Shown in pieces: positions 1-9,049 of a stretch of 41,400 nucleotides of DNA (positions are counted from its first letter, which is position 1; each line of letters opens with the position of its first letter). The notes below the pieces were generated by a model. That model was not told the origin of the DNA and ran no database searches. It saw only the letters and a list, made by a program, of their open reading frames with translations. The position numbers and the translations under genes were made by a program. The stretch spans positions 7,501 to 48,900 of the forward strand of contig NZ_MBSS01000025.1 in assembly GCF_001695855.1 (NCBI RefSeq), read 5' to 3'. The stretch is from Ensifer sp. LC163. Its GTDB lineage: Bacteria > Pseudomonadota > Alphaproteobacteria > Rhizobiales > Rhizobiaceae.

Positions 1-1017
1 AACGACGGCGACGTCCTGCGCATCGGCATCATTCAGAAGGGCGAGGAAGCGCGCATCGTTCGCGCCACCATCTATTCGCGCAACCGCCATGTGCTGACGA
101 TGGCCGTCGACGATGGCGGCCGCTTCGTGCCCGGCGCCGAGCCGCCCAAGCTCGATGCGGTCGCGACCGCCTTCGACGACAACGGCACGCCGACGATCAC
201 CAGCACCCACGATCTGCCGCGCGTCTATGACGGCATCTACCGCGCCGCGCTGTCCTACGGCATGAACACCGACATGGTCGGGCTCGTGGTCAAACTGCTG
301 GCCAGCAATGTCGACTTCCAGGCGCAGCTGAAACCAACGGATTCGCTCGAAGCCTTCTTCTCGGTCACCGACGATCGCGGCATGGCAACGGCGGAATCCG
401 AACTGCTTTACGTCAGGGCGAAGTTCGGCGACGCGGAAACGGCCTTCTACCGCTTCCAGGATCCGGACGACAACTCGATCGACTACTTCAACAGCGAAGG
501 CAAGAGCATCCGACAGTTCCTGTTGCGCAACCCCGTGCCGAACGGCCATTTCCGCTCCGGCTTCGGCATGCGTCGCCACCCGATCCTCGGCTTCTCGCGC
601 ATGCACACCGGCGTCGATTGGTCGGCCCCCCGTGGCACGCCGATCATCGCAGCCGGCAACGGCACGGTGGAGAAGGCTGGCTGGGATTCCGGCGGGTACG
701 GCAACCAGACGCTGGTCCGCCATGCCAACGGCTATGTCTCCTCCTATAACCACCAGAGCGCGATCGCCAAGACCGTCAAGACAGGCGCGAAAGTGGTCCA
801 GGGTCAAGTGATCGGCTGGGTCGGCACGACGGGTCTTTCGACCGGTCCGCACCTGCACTACGAACTGATCGTCAACGGCAACAAGGTCGATCCGCTGCGC
901 ATCCGCCTGCCGGGCGGCAAATCGCTGGGCGGTGACGCGCTCGCGAAGTTCGAGAAGGAGCGCGACCGCATCGACGAGTTGCTGGACAAGGACGGCAGCG
1001 AAGTCGCCAGCAAGTAG
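1..1017 (+). CDS. M23-family metallopeptidase, 5' end outside window
   Basis: The reading frame is open from the first base, so the start lies upstream; 338 residues are visible. The C-terminal part is a LytM/M23 peptidase domain. It has HxxxD (H202, D206 counted from the window edge) and HLH at 284-286, which together form the usual zinc site of Gly-Gly endopeptidases acting on peptidoglycan cross-links. The motif GxGxRxHPIxG just before it is typical of the family. The preceding 150 residues are not catalytic and resemble the N-terminal region of rhizobial MepM-like proteins. A periplasmic, membrane-anchored cell-wall hydrolase or amidase activator is the likely role, but the signal or anchor segment is not in view. 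The gene converges on clpB, with a RIME-like repeat and a terminator between them. Confidence 0.88.
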   Translation, partial: NDGDVLRIGIIQKGEEARIVRATIYSRNRHVLTMAVDDGGRFVPGAEPPKLDAVATAFDDNGTPTITSTHDLPRVYDGIYRAALSYGMNTDMVGLVVKLLASNVDFQAQLKPTDSLEAFFSVTDDRGMATAESELLYVRAKFGDAETAFYRFQDPDDNSIDYFNSEGKSIRQFLLRNPVPNGHFRSGFGMRRHPILGFSRMHTGVDWSAPRGTPIIAAGNGTVEKAGWDSGGYGNQTLVRHANGYVSSYNHQSAIAKTVKTGAKVVQGQVIGWVGTTGLSTGPHLHYELIVNGNKVDPLRIRLPGGKSLGGDALAKFEKERDRIDELLDKDGSEVASK

Positions 1018-1035
1018 CCTGCGACACCCACCCCT

Positions 1036-1142
1036 TACAGCGCCGCGCGTCTATTTAGACGCGCAAAGGACGCTGTAACGCTTTAAACTCGCTGCATAAT
1101 TTTCTCCTTAAATCGGTTCTGATTTAAGGAATTATGCAGTAG
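1036..1142 (+). repeat. RIME1-like mosaic repeat, copy A
   Basis: A roughly 107-base intergenic element made of two imperfect palindromes. The first starts TTACAGCG and ends CGCTGTAA; the second starts CTGCATAATT and ends AATTATGCAG. The same structure recurs near 14961, 17717, 21051 and, inverted, near 35009. It resembles the Rhizobium-specific intergenic mosaic element RIME1 as I remember it (about 100 bases, two palindromes). In this copy both palindromes are asymmetric: the first has AAAGGA in the right arm opposite only CC, and the second has an extra TTCT in the left arm. It lies 18 bases after the peptidase stop. Confidence 0.85.
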
Positions 1143-1207
1143 CGGTTTGGCGCCTTGATAGGCGGTGGCCGCGATCCCCGCAGCGACGGAACTTCAAGCG
1201 CATGAAC

Positions 1208-1239
1208 GAAAAAGGCCGCCCCGAAGGGCGGTCTTTTTC
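1208..1239 (-). terminator. Bidirectional intrinsic terminator of clpB
   Basis: A GC-rich hairpin (arms GCCGCCC and GGGCGGT around a CGAA loop) is bordered by A-runs on the left and T-runs on the right, so it can act on both strands. It lies 13 bases past the clpB stop and can also stop transcription arriving from the M23 gene. Confidence 0.8.
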
Positions 1240-1251
1240 AGTTTCTGTGGT

Positions 1252-3858
1252 TTAGGCGGCTTCCTTTTCCGTGCCGGCGCCACGCTTGAAGTTCAGCCGG
1301 TCGGAGCCGGCAAGAACCTTGATGGCGGATCCGTCCGGGAACTCGCCCTGCAGGATCTTTTCAGCGAGCGGATCCTGAAGATACTTCTGGATCGTCCGCT
1401 TCAAGGGGCGGGCGCCATAGGCAGGATCGTAGCCCTTTTCGGCCAGGAACGTCCGCGCGTCGTCCTCCAGTTCCAGCGTGATCTTGCGCTCGGACAGCAG
1501 CTTGCGCAGCCGGGCCAGCTGGATATCGACGATCGCGCCCATTTCCGAGCGACGCAGCCTGTGGAACAGGATGATCTCGTCGACGCGGTTCAGGAACTCC
1601 GGCCGGAAGGCCGACTTGACGACGTCCATCACCTGGTCGCGAACCACATCGCTGTCCTCGTTCTCACCGAGCCCGGTCAGATATTCCGCGCCGAGGTTCG
1701 AGGTCATGATGATCATCGTATTGCGGAAGTCGACGGTGCGACCCTGACCATCGGTCAGGCGACCGTCGTCGAGCACCTGCAGCAACACGTTGAAGACATC
1801 CGGATGCGCCTTCTCGATTTCGTCGAACAGCACGACCTGATAGGGCCGGCGGCGGACGGATTCGGTCAGCGCACCGCCTTCCTCGTAGCCGACATAGCCG
1901 GGAGGTGCGCCGATCAGCCGGGCAACGGAGTGCTTCTCCATATATTCCGACATGTCGACGCGCAGCAGCGCGGTCTCGTCATCGAACAGGAAGCGGGCGA
2001 GCGCCTTGGTCAACTCGGTCTTGCCCACCCCGGTCGGGCCGAGGAAGATGAACGAGCCGATCGGCCGGTTCGGATCCTGCAGGCCGGCGCGCGCACGGCG
2101 AACGGCACGCGATACGGCCTGGACGGCATCGCCCTGACCGACGACCCATTTCGCCAGTTCGTCTTCCATCCGAAGCAGCTTCTCGCGCTCGCCTTCCAGC
2201 ATCTTGTCGACCGGGATACCGGTCCAACGTGAAACCACATGGGCGATGTTGTCGGGGGTCACGACCTCCTGCACCATCGGATTGGCGTTGGCGTTCTCCT
2301 GGCTTTCGGCATCGGAAAGCTCTTTTTCGAGCTTGGGGATGACGCCATAGGTCAGTTCGCCGGCGCGCTGGAACTCACCTTTGCGCTGGACGATCGCCAG
2401 TTCGTTGCGGGCTTCGTCGAGCTGCTTCTTGAGGTCGGCGGCGCGGCCAAGCTTCTGCTTCTCCGCCTGCCAACGCGCCGTCAGCGCCGATGCCTGCTCT
2501 TCGAGCGAGACCAGATCGAGCTCAAGCTTCTCCAGCCGGTCTTTCGACGAGCTGTCGGTTTCCTTCTTCAGCGCTTCGCGCTCGATCTTCAGCTGCATGA
2601 TGCGCCGGTCGAGTTCGTCGAGTTCCTCGGGCTTGGAATCCACCTGCATGCGCAGACGTGAAGCCGCTTCGTCCATCAGGTCGATCGCCTTATCCGGCAA
2701 GAACCGGTCGGTGATGTAGCGGTTGGAAAGCGTCGCGGCGGCAACCAGCGCAGAGTCGGAGATCCGCACCTTGTGATGCTGCTCGTATTTTTCCTTCAGG
2801 CCGCGCAGGATCGAGATGGTGTCCTCGACCGTCGGCTCCTCGACCATGACGGGCTGGAAGCGGCGGGCAAGGGCTGCGTCCTTTTCGACGTGCTTGCGGT
2901 ATTCGTCGAGCGTGGTCGCGCCGACGCAATGCAGTTCGCCGCGCGCAAGCGCTGGCTTCAAGAGGTTGGAGGCATCCATCGCCCCTTCCGCCTTGCCGGC
3001 ACCGACCAGCGTGTGCATTTCGTCGATGAACAGGATGATCTCGCCGTTTTCCGCCTGCACTTCGTTGAGCACAGCCTTCAGCCGCTCTTCGAATTCGCCG
3101 CGGAACTTCGCGCCTGCGATCAACGCGCCCATGTCGAGCGCCATCAGGCGCTTGTCCTTCAGGCTTTCCGGCACGTCGCCATTGACGATGCGCAGAGCGA
3201 GGCCTTCGGCGATCGCCGTCTTGCCGACGCCGGGCTCGCCGATCAGAACCGGGTTGTTCTTGGTCCGGCGCGACAAGACCTGGATCGTGCGACGGATTTC
3301 GTCGTCACGGCCGATCACCGGGTCGAGCTTGCCTTCGCGCGCATCGGCCGTCAGGTCACGGGCGTATTTCTTCAGGCTGTCGAACCCCTGTTCGGCATTG
3401 GCGCTGTCGGCCGTGCGGCCCTTGCGGATGTCGTTGATGACCTGGTTGAGCTTGGTCGGCGTCACGCCGGCCTTCTTCAGGATGTCGGCCGTGGCGGCAG
3501 AACTTTCGATCGCCAGCGCCAGAAGCAGGCGCTCGACGGTCACGAAGCTGTCACCGGCTTTCTTGGCCGCTTCTTCGGCGCTCGAAAAGACGCGAGCAAG
3601 CGGCTGCGACAGATAGACCGAACCGTTGCCGCCGGAAACCTTCGGCAGTTTTGCCAGGGCCGCATCATTGCCGGCGCGCGCTTCGCGCGCATCGCCGCCC
3701 GCCCGCTCGATCAGCGAGGCGGCCATGCCCTGTTCGTCGTCGAGCAGCACTTTCAGCACATGCTCGGGCGTGAACTGCTGATGTCCCTGCGCCAACGCAT
3801 AGGTCTGCGCCGATTGCAGAAAACCGCGCACGCGTTCGGAATATTTCTCGATATTCAT
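1252..3858 (-). CDS. clpB: ATP-dependent disaggregase ClpB
   Basis: This 868-residue protein has the full length of the ClpB/Hsp104 family, which works with DnaK-DnaJ-GrpE to pull apart protein aggregates in the cytosol. Domains in order: N-terminal Clp repeat (about 1-145), AAA+ module 1 with Walker A GEPGVGKT at 207-214 and Walker B FIDEMH, the coiled-coil middle domain (about 410-530), and AAA+ module 2 with Walker A GPTGVGKT and Walker [10 protein letters not shown]. The long middle domain separates it from ClpA and ClpC. The start is well fixed by GGAGGT, 6 bases upstream. A heat-shock-type promoter lies about 130 bases upstream and an intrinsic terminator follows the stop, so it appears to be a single-gene unit. 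Confidence 0.97.
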   Translation of the reverse strand: MNIEKYSERVRGFLQSAQTYALAQGHQQFTPEHVLKVLLDDEQGMAASLIERAGGDAREARAGNDAALAKLPKVSGGNGSVYLSQPLARVFSSAEEAAKKAGDSFVTVERLLLALAIESSAATADILKKAGVTPTKLNQVINDIRKGRTADSANAEQGFDSLKKYARDLTADAREGKLDPVIGRDDEIRRTIQVLSRRTKNNPVLIGEPGVGKTAIAEGLALRIVNGDVPESLKDKRLMALDMGALIAGAKFRGEFEERLKAVLNEVQAENGEIILFIDEMHTLVGAGKAEGAMDASNLLKPALARGELHCVGATTLDEYRKHVEKDAALARRFQPVMVEEPTVEDTISILRGLKEKYEQHHKVRISDSALVAAATLSNRYITDRFLPDKAIDLMDEAASRLRMQVDSKPEELDELDRRIMQLKIEREALKKETDSSSKDRLEKLELDLVSLEEQASALTARWQAEKQKLGRAADLKKQLDEARNELAIVQRKGEFQRAGELTYGVIPKLEKELSDAESQENANANPMVQEVVTPDNIAHVVSRWTGIPVDKMLEGEREKLLRMEDELAKWVVGQGDAVQAVSRAVRRARAGLQDPNRPIGSFIFLGPTGVGKTELTKALARFLFDDETALLRVDMSEYMEKHSVARLIGAPPGYVGYEEGGALTESVRRRPYQVVLFDEIEKAHPDVFNVLLQVLDDGRLTDGQGRTVDFRNTMIIMTSNLGAEYLTGLGENEDSDVVRDQVMDVVKSAFRPEFLNRVDEIILFHRLRRSEMGAIVDIQLARLRKLLSERKITLELEDDARTFLAEKGYDPAYGARPLKRTIQKYLQDPLAEKILQGEFPDGSAIKVLAGSDRLNFKRGAGTEKEAA

Positions 3859-3990
3859 TCTCTACCTCCATAGCCCACCAGGCCCGTCGCACGGCACCCG
3901 CTGGTGTTTCAGGATCAGGCCCCCGCATTCGGCGAACCTGTCATTGGCCGTCGATCCACACCTTGCGCGGGATCAACGCGTCCGAAGCGA

Positions 3991-4019
3991 ATATGGGGCA
4001 GCGGTTTTCGAAATTAAAG
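3991..4019 (-). promoter_or_regulatory. Candidate RpoH promoter of clpB
   Basis: On the minus strand CTTTAA (4014-4019) is followed after 17 bases by CCATAT (3991-3996), inside a longer CCCCATAT. Rhizobial RpoH promoters are described as CTTGAA with CCATAT at about this spacing, so one base differs in the -35. The predicted start would give a leader of about 125 bases before clpB, a classic RpoH target. Confidence 0.6.
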
Positions 4020-4058
4020 GGCTGATTGCATGTCGCAAATAGGAAATCTTGCGGGGGA

Positions 4059-4099
4059 TGCAAACGGCCACGCCCCTTTGCGATGCGTGGCCGTTTGCA
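4059..4099. repeat. Perfect 15-base inverted repeat
   Basis: TGCAAACGGCCACGC at 4059-4073 is repeated in inverse at 4085-4099 with an 11-base loop. It lies about 60 bases past the stop of the leftward oxidoreductase gene and upstream of clpB. No T-run follows on either strand, so it is not a standard intrinsic terminator; an mRNA 3' stabilising stem or rho-linked end is possible. Confidence 0.6.
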
Positions 4100-4157
4100 A
4101 GTGGATGCCGGCATGCCGGGCGGCCTCGGACGAACGCCCTCGGTGGCAGCTCAGAGG

Positions 4158-5165
4158 TCAGTGATCGACAAATGACGTACCGAACTCCTTCATCCGGGAG
4201 ACGTAGTAGGCCGGTTCGATCAGCACCTCAGGCAGATAGAGGCCGGCCTTGGGCGCCTCGCCGCCGGCAAGACCGAGCATACGCTCGACCGCAAGGGCAA
4301 CGCCAAGCGCCGTCAACGGCGCCTGCCCCTGCGAATGCACGATCTCGTGCCGGCGCGTCAGCGGTTCTCCGTCCTTCGCCTGTCCAGCGATTTCAAGCGT
4401 GATCTCGGTTGAAAACGGTTCGCCGCGCCGCCGGCTAGCGGACACGCTATAGGCAAGGTCGAGCCGGATTTCCTTGGCGCCGGTTCGCGCGGCCAGCGCC
4501 ATGACATCAAAGGGCGAATAGGCCGCAGCATCGAGTTCGACACCATCGACACTTCTGTAGCGCGCGCGTGCCTCTTGCCCGCTCGCCCAATGCAGCTTGC
4601 CGTCCTTGACCGTGAGCGATGCCGGCGCCTTGCCGGTAATGCGGTTGTAGTCGGCGAGTGCCGCGGGCCCGCCCATATCCTCTTCATCGAGCAGCACGCC
4701 GATGCGGATCGCATCGACCGTCTCATAGGACGAGAGGGTGTCGAGCACGGGGAAAATCGCCGCTCCCGCAAGCCAATGGCTGGCGAGCAGGATCGGCGCC
4801 TTGTCCGGCGCATGGATATACTGTGCAACCTCAGGCCCGACCTCGAACGTTCCGCTGGAGAGGCTGATATACGGTATTCCCTTGTTCTGCGCGTACCGCA
4901 TCGAGGTCAGTCTCTCGTCCTTGACGAAGATGACCACGGCGCTGAAGGCGGCATTGTCATCAAGGCCAAGATCGGCGCGGTCGAGATCGATCCGTACACC
5001 GATCGCTCCCCCGACCTCGTCGGCGACGGCCTGCGCCCGGGAGAGATCCCGGCCGCCGATTGCCAGCGGCAGCCCGGGGTGCAGCCTGCGGATCGCCTTG
5101 GCCGCCTGTGACCCGACGACGCCGGAGCCGCCGATGATCAGGACGGGTGAGAACTTGCTCGACAT
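4158..5165 (-). CDS. Saccharopine dehydrogenase-like NAD(P)-binding protein
   Basis: A 335-residue protein with an N-terminal Rossmann fold: the segment PVLIIGGSGVVGSQAA is a GxGxxG-type nucleotide-binding loop, followed by an acidic-end strand and GGRD. The overall pattern matches the saccharopine dehydrogenase NADP-binding family, many members of which are not true saccharopine dehydrogenases; the substrate cannot be read from the sequence. The start at 5165 is preferred over in-frame ATGs at 5171 and 5207 because AGGAG lies 8 bases upstream of it. The gene is divergent from a TetR regulator and its promoter overlaps a repeated site, which suggests local repression by that regulator. Confidence 0.75.
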   Translation of the reverse strand: MSSKFSPVLIIGGSGVVGSQAAKAIRRLHPGLPLAIGGRDLSRAQAVADEVGGAIGVRIDLDRADLGLDDNAAFSAVVIFVKDERLTSMRYAQNKGIPYISLSSGTFEVGPEVAQYIHAPDKAPILLASHWLAGAAIFPVLDTLSSYETVDAIRIGVLLDEEDMGGPAALADYNRITGKAPASLTVKDGKLHWASGQEARARYRSVDGVELDAAAYSPFDVMALAARTGAKEIRLDLAYSVSASRRRGEPFSTEITLEIAGQAKDGEPLTRRHEIVHSQGQAPLTALGVALAVERMLGLAGGEAPKAGLYLPEVLIEPAYYVSRMKEFGTSFVDH

Positions 5166-5209
5166 GTTCATATCTCCTAGACGGAAGAGAGGTGGGCGTT
5201 TTGCCAACC

Positions 5210-5234
5210 TACCATTAGTAAGTTACCATCAGTA
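5210..5234. promoter_or_regulatory. Candidate TetR operator, tandem 11-base repeat
   Basis: TACCATTAGTA (5210-5220) is repeated as TACCATCAGTA (5224-5234), one mismatch, 14 bases apart; GTAAGTTAC between them is a small palindrome. The pair sits at the expected transcription start of the leftward oxidoreductase gene, just beyond its -10, the usual place for a repressor. Confidence 0.5.
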
Positions 5235-5261
5235 GATAAGTAGCAAACGCGTTGCGTCAAG
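5234..5261 (-). promoter_or_regulatory. Candidate promoter of the oxidoreductase gene
   Basis: On the minus strand CTTGAC (5256-5261) is followed after 16 bases by TTATCT (5234-5239). The -35 matches the rhizobial housekeeping consensus exactly; the -10 is fair. The operator-like repeats begin where the -10 ends. Confidence 0.5.
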
Positions 5262-5310
5262 GGATTGGGATATTTATCGCCTGGCGCGAACGACCGGAGG
5301 AGAGCAGCCG

Positions 5311-5895
5311 ATGCCGAAGACGGCGTTGAGGAAACTTACCAAGCCCGAACGGCGTGCGCAGCTCATCGAAACCTCCAAGCAAATCCTGCGGGAATGCGGC
5401 GCAGACGCCCTCACCCTCGGCCACCTTGCCGAACGCGCCGGCGTCAGCAAACCGATCGCCTATGAACACTTCGGCACCCGCGAAGGGCTGCTGATCGCAC
5501 TATCGCGCGAGATCGAGAGCCGTCACACGGAAAAACTGAAGAACGGCTTGCTGGAGGCGCCGGCCGAACTTGCATCCGTCGCCGGCATCATCAGCTCCGT
5601 CTATATCGGATGTGCCGTCGAGAACGGCTCGGAATGGCAGGCAATGTCAGGCGCCCTGCGTGGCAACGCCGAGATGGACCGCGTGCAGCAGGAACTGGCC
5701 GACGACTATGTCGCGCTCATCGGCGCGGCCGTCGCCCCCTTCTCCAACCTCACTGACGACGATCTGCGCCTGCGTTGCGCCGGCATTGCCGGCGCTGCGG
5801 AAACGATTGCCAGGGAGTTCGTCCGGGGTCGCGCGACCGCGGAGAATGCGGCTGCCAATCTCGCAGCCTTGATCGTCAACGGCATCGGCGCCTGA
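5311..5895 (+). CDS. TetR/AcrR-family transcriptional regulator
   Basis: At 194 residues this is the usual TetR length. The N-terminal helix-turn-helix is clear: TLGHLAERAGVSKPIAYEHF at about 35-54 followed by GTREGLL. The C-terminal ligand and dimer domain is not diagnostic of any inducer. GGAGG lies 11 bases before the ATG. It is divergent from the saccharopine-dehydrogenase-like gene, and the repeated site between them is the likely operator, so it probably represses that neighbour and perhaps itself. A terminator follows about 60 bases after the stop. Confidence 0.9.
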   Translation: MPKTALRKLTKPERRAQLIETSKQILRECGADALTLGHLAERAGVSKPIAYEHFGTREGLLIALSREIESRHTEKLKNGLLEAPAELASVAGIISSVYIGCAVENGSEWQAMSGALRGNAEMDRVQQELADDYVALIGAAVAPFSNLTDDDLRLRCAGIAGAAETIAREFVRGRATAENAAANLAALIVNGIGA

Positions 5896-5953
5896 TGCAC
5901 AACGCTCCACAGCGGCCGCGATCGACCGGCTATTCGAACAATGGTCAGATAAC

Positions 5954-5987
5954 AAAAAACCCGGCCGCAAAGCGGACCGGGCTTTTG
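5954..5987. terminator. Bidirectional intrinsic terminator
   Basis: The stem CCCGGCCGC / GCGG-A-CCGGG with an AAA loop is flanked by an A-run on the left and CTTTT on the right. It lies between the converging TetR and DUF4167 genes and can serve both. Confidence 0.8.
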
Positions 5988-6002
5988 ATGTTTGTTTCTG
6001 CC

Positions 6003-6020
6003 GGGCCGCATATGCGGCCC
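6003..6020. repeat. 18-base perfect palindrome after DUF4167
   Basis: GGGCCGCATATGCGGCCC is self-complementary and lies 9 bases past the DUF4167 stop, just before the terminator. It could extend the 3' hairpin structure of that transcript. Confidence 0.5.
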
Positions 6021-6029
6021 TGCGAAGAT

Positions 6030-6689
6030 TTACTCGGACGCGGCCAGAGCCGGAGCTTCCGGAGGCGCTTCGCCTGAAGCTTCGCCTTCACCGGCAGCCT
6101 CATCGGCTGCATTGCGGCGCGGACGGCGCGGGCGCGGTGCGCTGCGGCGGCGCGAGGCCGCACGGCCGGAAGCCGCTGGCGTTTCTTCTTCCATCGCCAC
6201 TTCGGCTGGCGTGCCGTCGATGACGGGCTGCGGGCCCGAACCGTCGATCACCGGCTGCTGCTCGATGACCACGGGAGCGGCTGCAAGCGGAGCCGGTGTC
6301 TCGTCGGCGTAGCCCTGATCCAGATCGTCCTGATCCTGGTCGTTGGCATCCTGGCCGCGGAAATCCTGGCGCTCTTCGCGCTGGAAGCGATCCTGCATCT
6401 GCGCCTGTGCGGCTGCGATGATGCGGTTGTAATGCTCGGCATGCTGAAGATAGTTTTCAGCGATGACACGGTCGCCAGAGCTCTGCGCGTCGCGAGCAAG
6501 CGCCGAGTATTTCTCGGCAATATGCTGCGCGGTACCGCGAATCTTCACGTCCGGACCCGAACTATCATAGGTCCGCGTCAGGGGATTGGATCCCTTGCGG
6601 TTATGACTGTTGTTGCTTCCGTTGTTGTTATTGTTGTTATTATTGTTATTCCGCCCGCGGCCGCGCTTGTTTTGCTGTCCTGGCCTCAT
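6030..6689 (-). CDS. DUF4167 protein with poly-Asn tract
   Basis: A 219-residue protein of the alphaproteobacterial DUF4167 family. The N-terminus is basic (MRPGQQNKRGRGR) and runs into ten consecutive Asn residues (14-23). A conserved core follows (about 35-95), containing RTYDSSGPDVKIRGTAQHIAEKY and AENYLQHAEHYNRI. The rest is low-complexity, acidic and then Arg/Ala-rich, and probably disordered. The basic N-terminus suggests nucleic-acid or ribosome contact, but this is inference; I know of no established function. It lies downstream of prmC on the same strand, an arrangement I recall as common in Rhizobiales, with a 331-base gap that may hold its own promoter. GGGTG upstream is only a weak ribosome site. 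Confidence 0.85.
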   Translation of the reverse strand: MRPGQQNKRGRGRNNNNNNNNNNGSNNSHNRKGSNPLTRTYDSSGPDVKIRGTAQHIAEKYSALARDAQSSGDRVIAENYLQHAEHYNRIIAAAQAQMQDRFQREERQDFRGQDANDQDQDDLDQGYADETPAPLAAAPVVIEQQPVIDGSGPQPVIDGTPAEVAMEEETPAASGRAASRRRSAPRPRRPRRNAADEAAGEGEASGEAPPEAPALAASE

Positions 6690-7020
6690 AGTACATTCAC
6701 CCGAATTCTCTTGATAATGATGATCATGTGGTTTCGTCTTCCGGCCGGATCCGTCCGCGCCCGACAGAGCACGCGCCGGTGAGCCCGCACATGGCGGCTT
6801 CGGCGCCGACTGGCGTCAAATTAACAGGTACCTGCACAAGGCACTGTTGAACCCTAGCAACTCTTTCTTGAGAGCAATCCCCGTGGCCAGGTCATACCGG
6901 AACGAATCTTAGGTCCATGACCATCTGCCCAGTGCGCGGGCAAACTAGCCCGCTTCCTCTGGGATTCCAAGCCCTTTCTTTGCGTCTGCAAGAAAGAAGA
7001 TGCGCCAGTGCAGCATTTTT
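6690..7020. other. 331-base intergenic region, prmC to DUF4167
   Basis: No convincing coding frame is visible. It contains a GCGGGC-AAACTA-GCCCGC hairpin (6936-6953) without a T-run. An imperfect inverted repeat (CTTTCTTTGC with GCAAGAAAG) lies about 35 bases past the prmC stop on the minus strand. The half nearest DUF4167 probably holds its leader and promoter, but I see no clear -35/-10 pair. Confidence 0.5.
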
Positions 7021-7890
7021 TCAACGGCCGAAGCTACGCTCGAAGATCAGCACCCGGTCGTTACCGCCCAGATCCTTGGCTTCTTCGCGCAAACGGAAGT
7101 TCTCGGCATTAAACAATGCCGTAACCGCCTCTTTCTGATCGAAACCGATTTCCAAGCCTATCACGCCGTCTGTCTCAAGATGATGACCGGCCTGAAGGGC
7201 GATGGCACGATAGGCATCAAGGCCGTCGTCTCCGCCATCGAGTGCTGCGGCCGGATCGTGCAATCGCACTTCCGGCTCAAGCTCTGCAACTACACTGGAC
7301 CGTATATAAGGCGGATTTGAGACGATGACGTCGAAGCGCCCCTCCACCCTTTCGAACCAGTTGCTGCGCAGGGCCTCGAAACGATCCGCAAGGCCAAGCG
7401 CCTCGGCATTTGCACTCGCTGTCGCCAACGCATCCTCGGATATATCGGTAGCCGTGCCGTGCGCTTCAAGAACGCTGGCGAGCAAAGCCAGGCAGATCGC
7501 CCCCGTCCCTGTGCCGAGATCGAGAAGCCGGCAGCTCCCCTTCGCCGTAACGGTACGGCGCAGATGCGGGATCATGCGATCGACGAGCGTTTCCGTATCC
7601 GGCCTCGGCTCCAGCGTTTCCCGCGACAGCTTGAGCGGCAGGCCAAAGAACTCCCGCTCGCCGAGAATGCGGTAGACCGGCTCGCGCGCGATCCGCCGCT
7701 CGACGGCGGCCCGGACCCTGACGGCGTCCACCTCCGAAACCGGGTCCTTGCCACGGGTCACGACATCCGTCAGCGAAAGCCCGAGCAGGCCCGACACCAG
7801 ATGGCGCGCGTCGAGTGTCGCATGCTCGATGCCGGCCGCGGTCAGGCGGTCCCGGCTTTCCGCCACGAGGCGCGCGAGCGTGGCAGTCAT
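7021..7890 (-). CDS. prmC: Release factor glutamine methyltransferase PrmC
   Basis: A 289-residue SAM-dependent methyltransferase that modifies the Gln of the GGQ motif in release factors. An N-terminal helical substrate-binding domain (about 1-95) precedes a Rossmann domain. That domain has motif I LLDLGTGTGAICLALL at about 122-137 and the glutamine-binding SNPPYI at 191-196. It starts 5 bases after the stop of prfA, its substrate gene, the classic prfA-prmC pair, so the two are almost certainly co-transcribed. GAGG lies upstream of the ATG, within the end of prfA. Confidence 0.96.
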   Translation of the reverse strand: MTATLARLVAESRDRLTAAGIEHATLDARHLVSGLLGLSLTDVVTRGKDPVSEVDAVRVRAAVERRIAREPVYRILGEREFFGLPLKLSRETLEPRPDTETLVDRMIPHLRRTVTAKGSCRLLDLGTGTGAICLALLASVLEAHGTATDISEDALATASANAEALGLADRFEALRSNWFERVEGRFDVIVSNPPYIRSSVVAELEPEVRLHDPAAALDGGDDGLDAYRAIALQAGHHLETDGVIGLEIGFDQKEAVTALFNAENFRLREEAKDLGGNDRVLIFERSFGR

Positions 7891-7895
7891 CGCGA

Positions 7896-8978
7896 TCAGC
7901 CTCGTTGCTCGCCCAGGAGAGCCAGTTGGCTCGCCTGGTAATCGGCCAGCAGCGCATCGACGACTTCGTCGATTTCGCCGATCATCATCCGGTCGAGCTT
8001 GTAGAGCGTCAGGTTGATACGGTGATCGGTGATGCGCCCCTGCGGAAAGTTGTAGGTGCGAATACGTTCGGAGCGGTCGCCGGAGCCGACCTGGCTCTTG
8101 CGGTCGGCCGAACGTTCGCTGTCGGCGCGCTGGCGCTCCATGTCATAGAGCCGCGAACGCAGCACCTGCATCGCCTTGGCGCGGTTCTGATGCTGCGACT
8201 TTTCCGAACTCGTGACGACGAGACCGGTCGGGAGATGGGTGATGCGCACGGCGGAGTCTGTCGTGTTGACGTGCTGCCCACCCGCGCCCGACGAGCGCAT
8301 GGTGTCGATGCGGATGTCCTCGGGCCGGACCTCGATGTCGATCTCCTCGGCCTCCGGCAGCACGGCGACGGTTGCCGCCGAGGTGTGAATGCGTCCGCTC
8401 GCTTCGGTTTCCGGGACGCGCTGAACCCGGTGCACGCCCGACTCGAACTTCAACCGCGCAAACACGCCGCGACCGGAAACGGTGGCGATGATTTCCTTGA
8501 AACCGCCAGCTTCGCCGTCGCTGGCCGAAAGCACTTCGACCCGCCAGCCCTTGGCTGCCGCATAACGCTCGTACATCCGGAAAAGATCGCCGGCAAACAG
8601 CGCTGCCTCCGAGCCGCCGGTTCCCGCGCGGATTTCGAGGATCGCGCTCTTTTCGTCGGCTGCATCCTTCGGCAAGAGCAGGATCTGGATCTCCTGTTCC
8701 AGCTGCTCGATCGCCTCCACGACTTCAGGCCTTTCCATCTCGGCCAGGTCGCGCATGTCCTTGTCGGTCGTCCTGTCGGCCAACATGGCATTGATGTCGG
8801 CAAGCTCGGCGGTTGCCTTCTCATAGGCGCGGATCTTGGTGACCACAGGCTGCAGTTCGGAATATTCCGACGCCAGCTTCACATAGACGTCGGCCGCGGG
8901 CCCTGCCGACATGCGGGCCTCGATCTCGCCGAACCGCCGTTCCAGTTCGCGCATTTTCTCAATGGGAAGCTTTGCCAA
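7896..8978 (-). CDS. prfA: Peptide chain release factor 1
   Basis: A 360-residue class I release factor that recognises UAA and UAG and triggers peptidyl-tRNA hydrolysis. The catalytic GGQ is at 233-235 in [17 protein letters not shown]. The codon-recognition tripeptide is PET (189-191) in [14 protein letters not shown], fitting the PxT of RF1 rather than the SPF of RF2. The length is standard. It is followed immediately by prmC and preceded by ptsP with a 71-base gap, so transcription may come partly from ptsP. Confidence 0.97.
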   Translation of the reverse strand: MAKLPIEKMRELERRFGEIEARMSAGPAADVYVKLASEYSELQPVVTKIRAYEKATAELADINAMLADRTTDKDMRDLAEMERPEVVEAIEQLEQEIQILLLPKDAADEKSAILEIRAGTGGSEAALFAGDLFRMYERYAAAKGWRVEVLSASDGEAGGFKEIIATVSGRGVFARLKFESGVHRVQRVPETEASGRIHTSAATVAVLPEAEEIDIEVRPEDIRIDTMRSSGAGGQHVNTTDSAVRITHLPTGLVVTSSEKSQHQNRAKAMQVLRSRLYDMERQRADSERSADRKSQVGSGDRSERIRTYNFPQGRITDHRINLTLYKLDRMMIGEIDEVVDALLADYQASQLALLGEQRG

Positions 8979-9049
8979 GTGTCACTCCAAATGCGCTTCG
9001 CCTCGCCCGGATCATAGCCCGAACGAGGACAAAAGCCCTTCAAATCTAT

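Noticed and set aside
1165-2232. Open frame on the plus strand over the clpB 3' half
   Set aside because: Antisense shadow of clpB; no start signal or domain.
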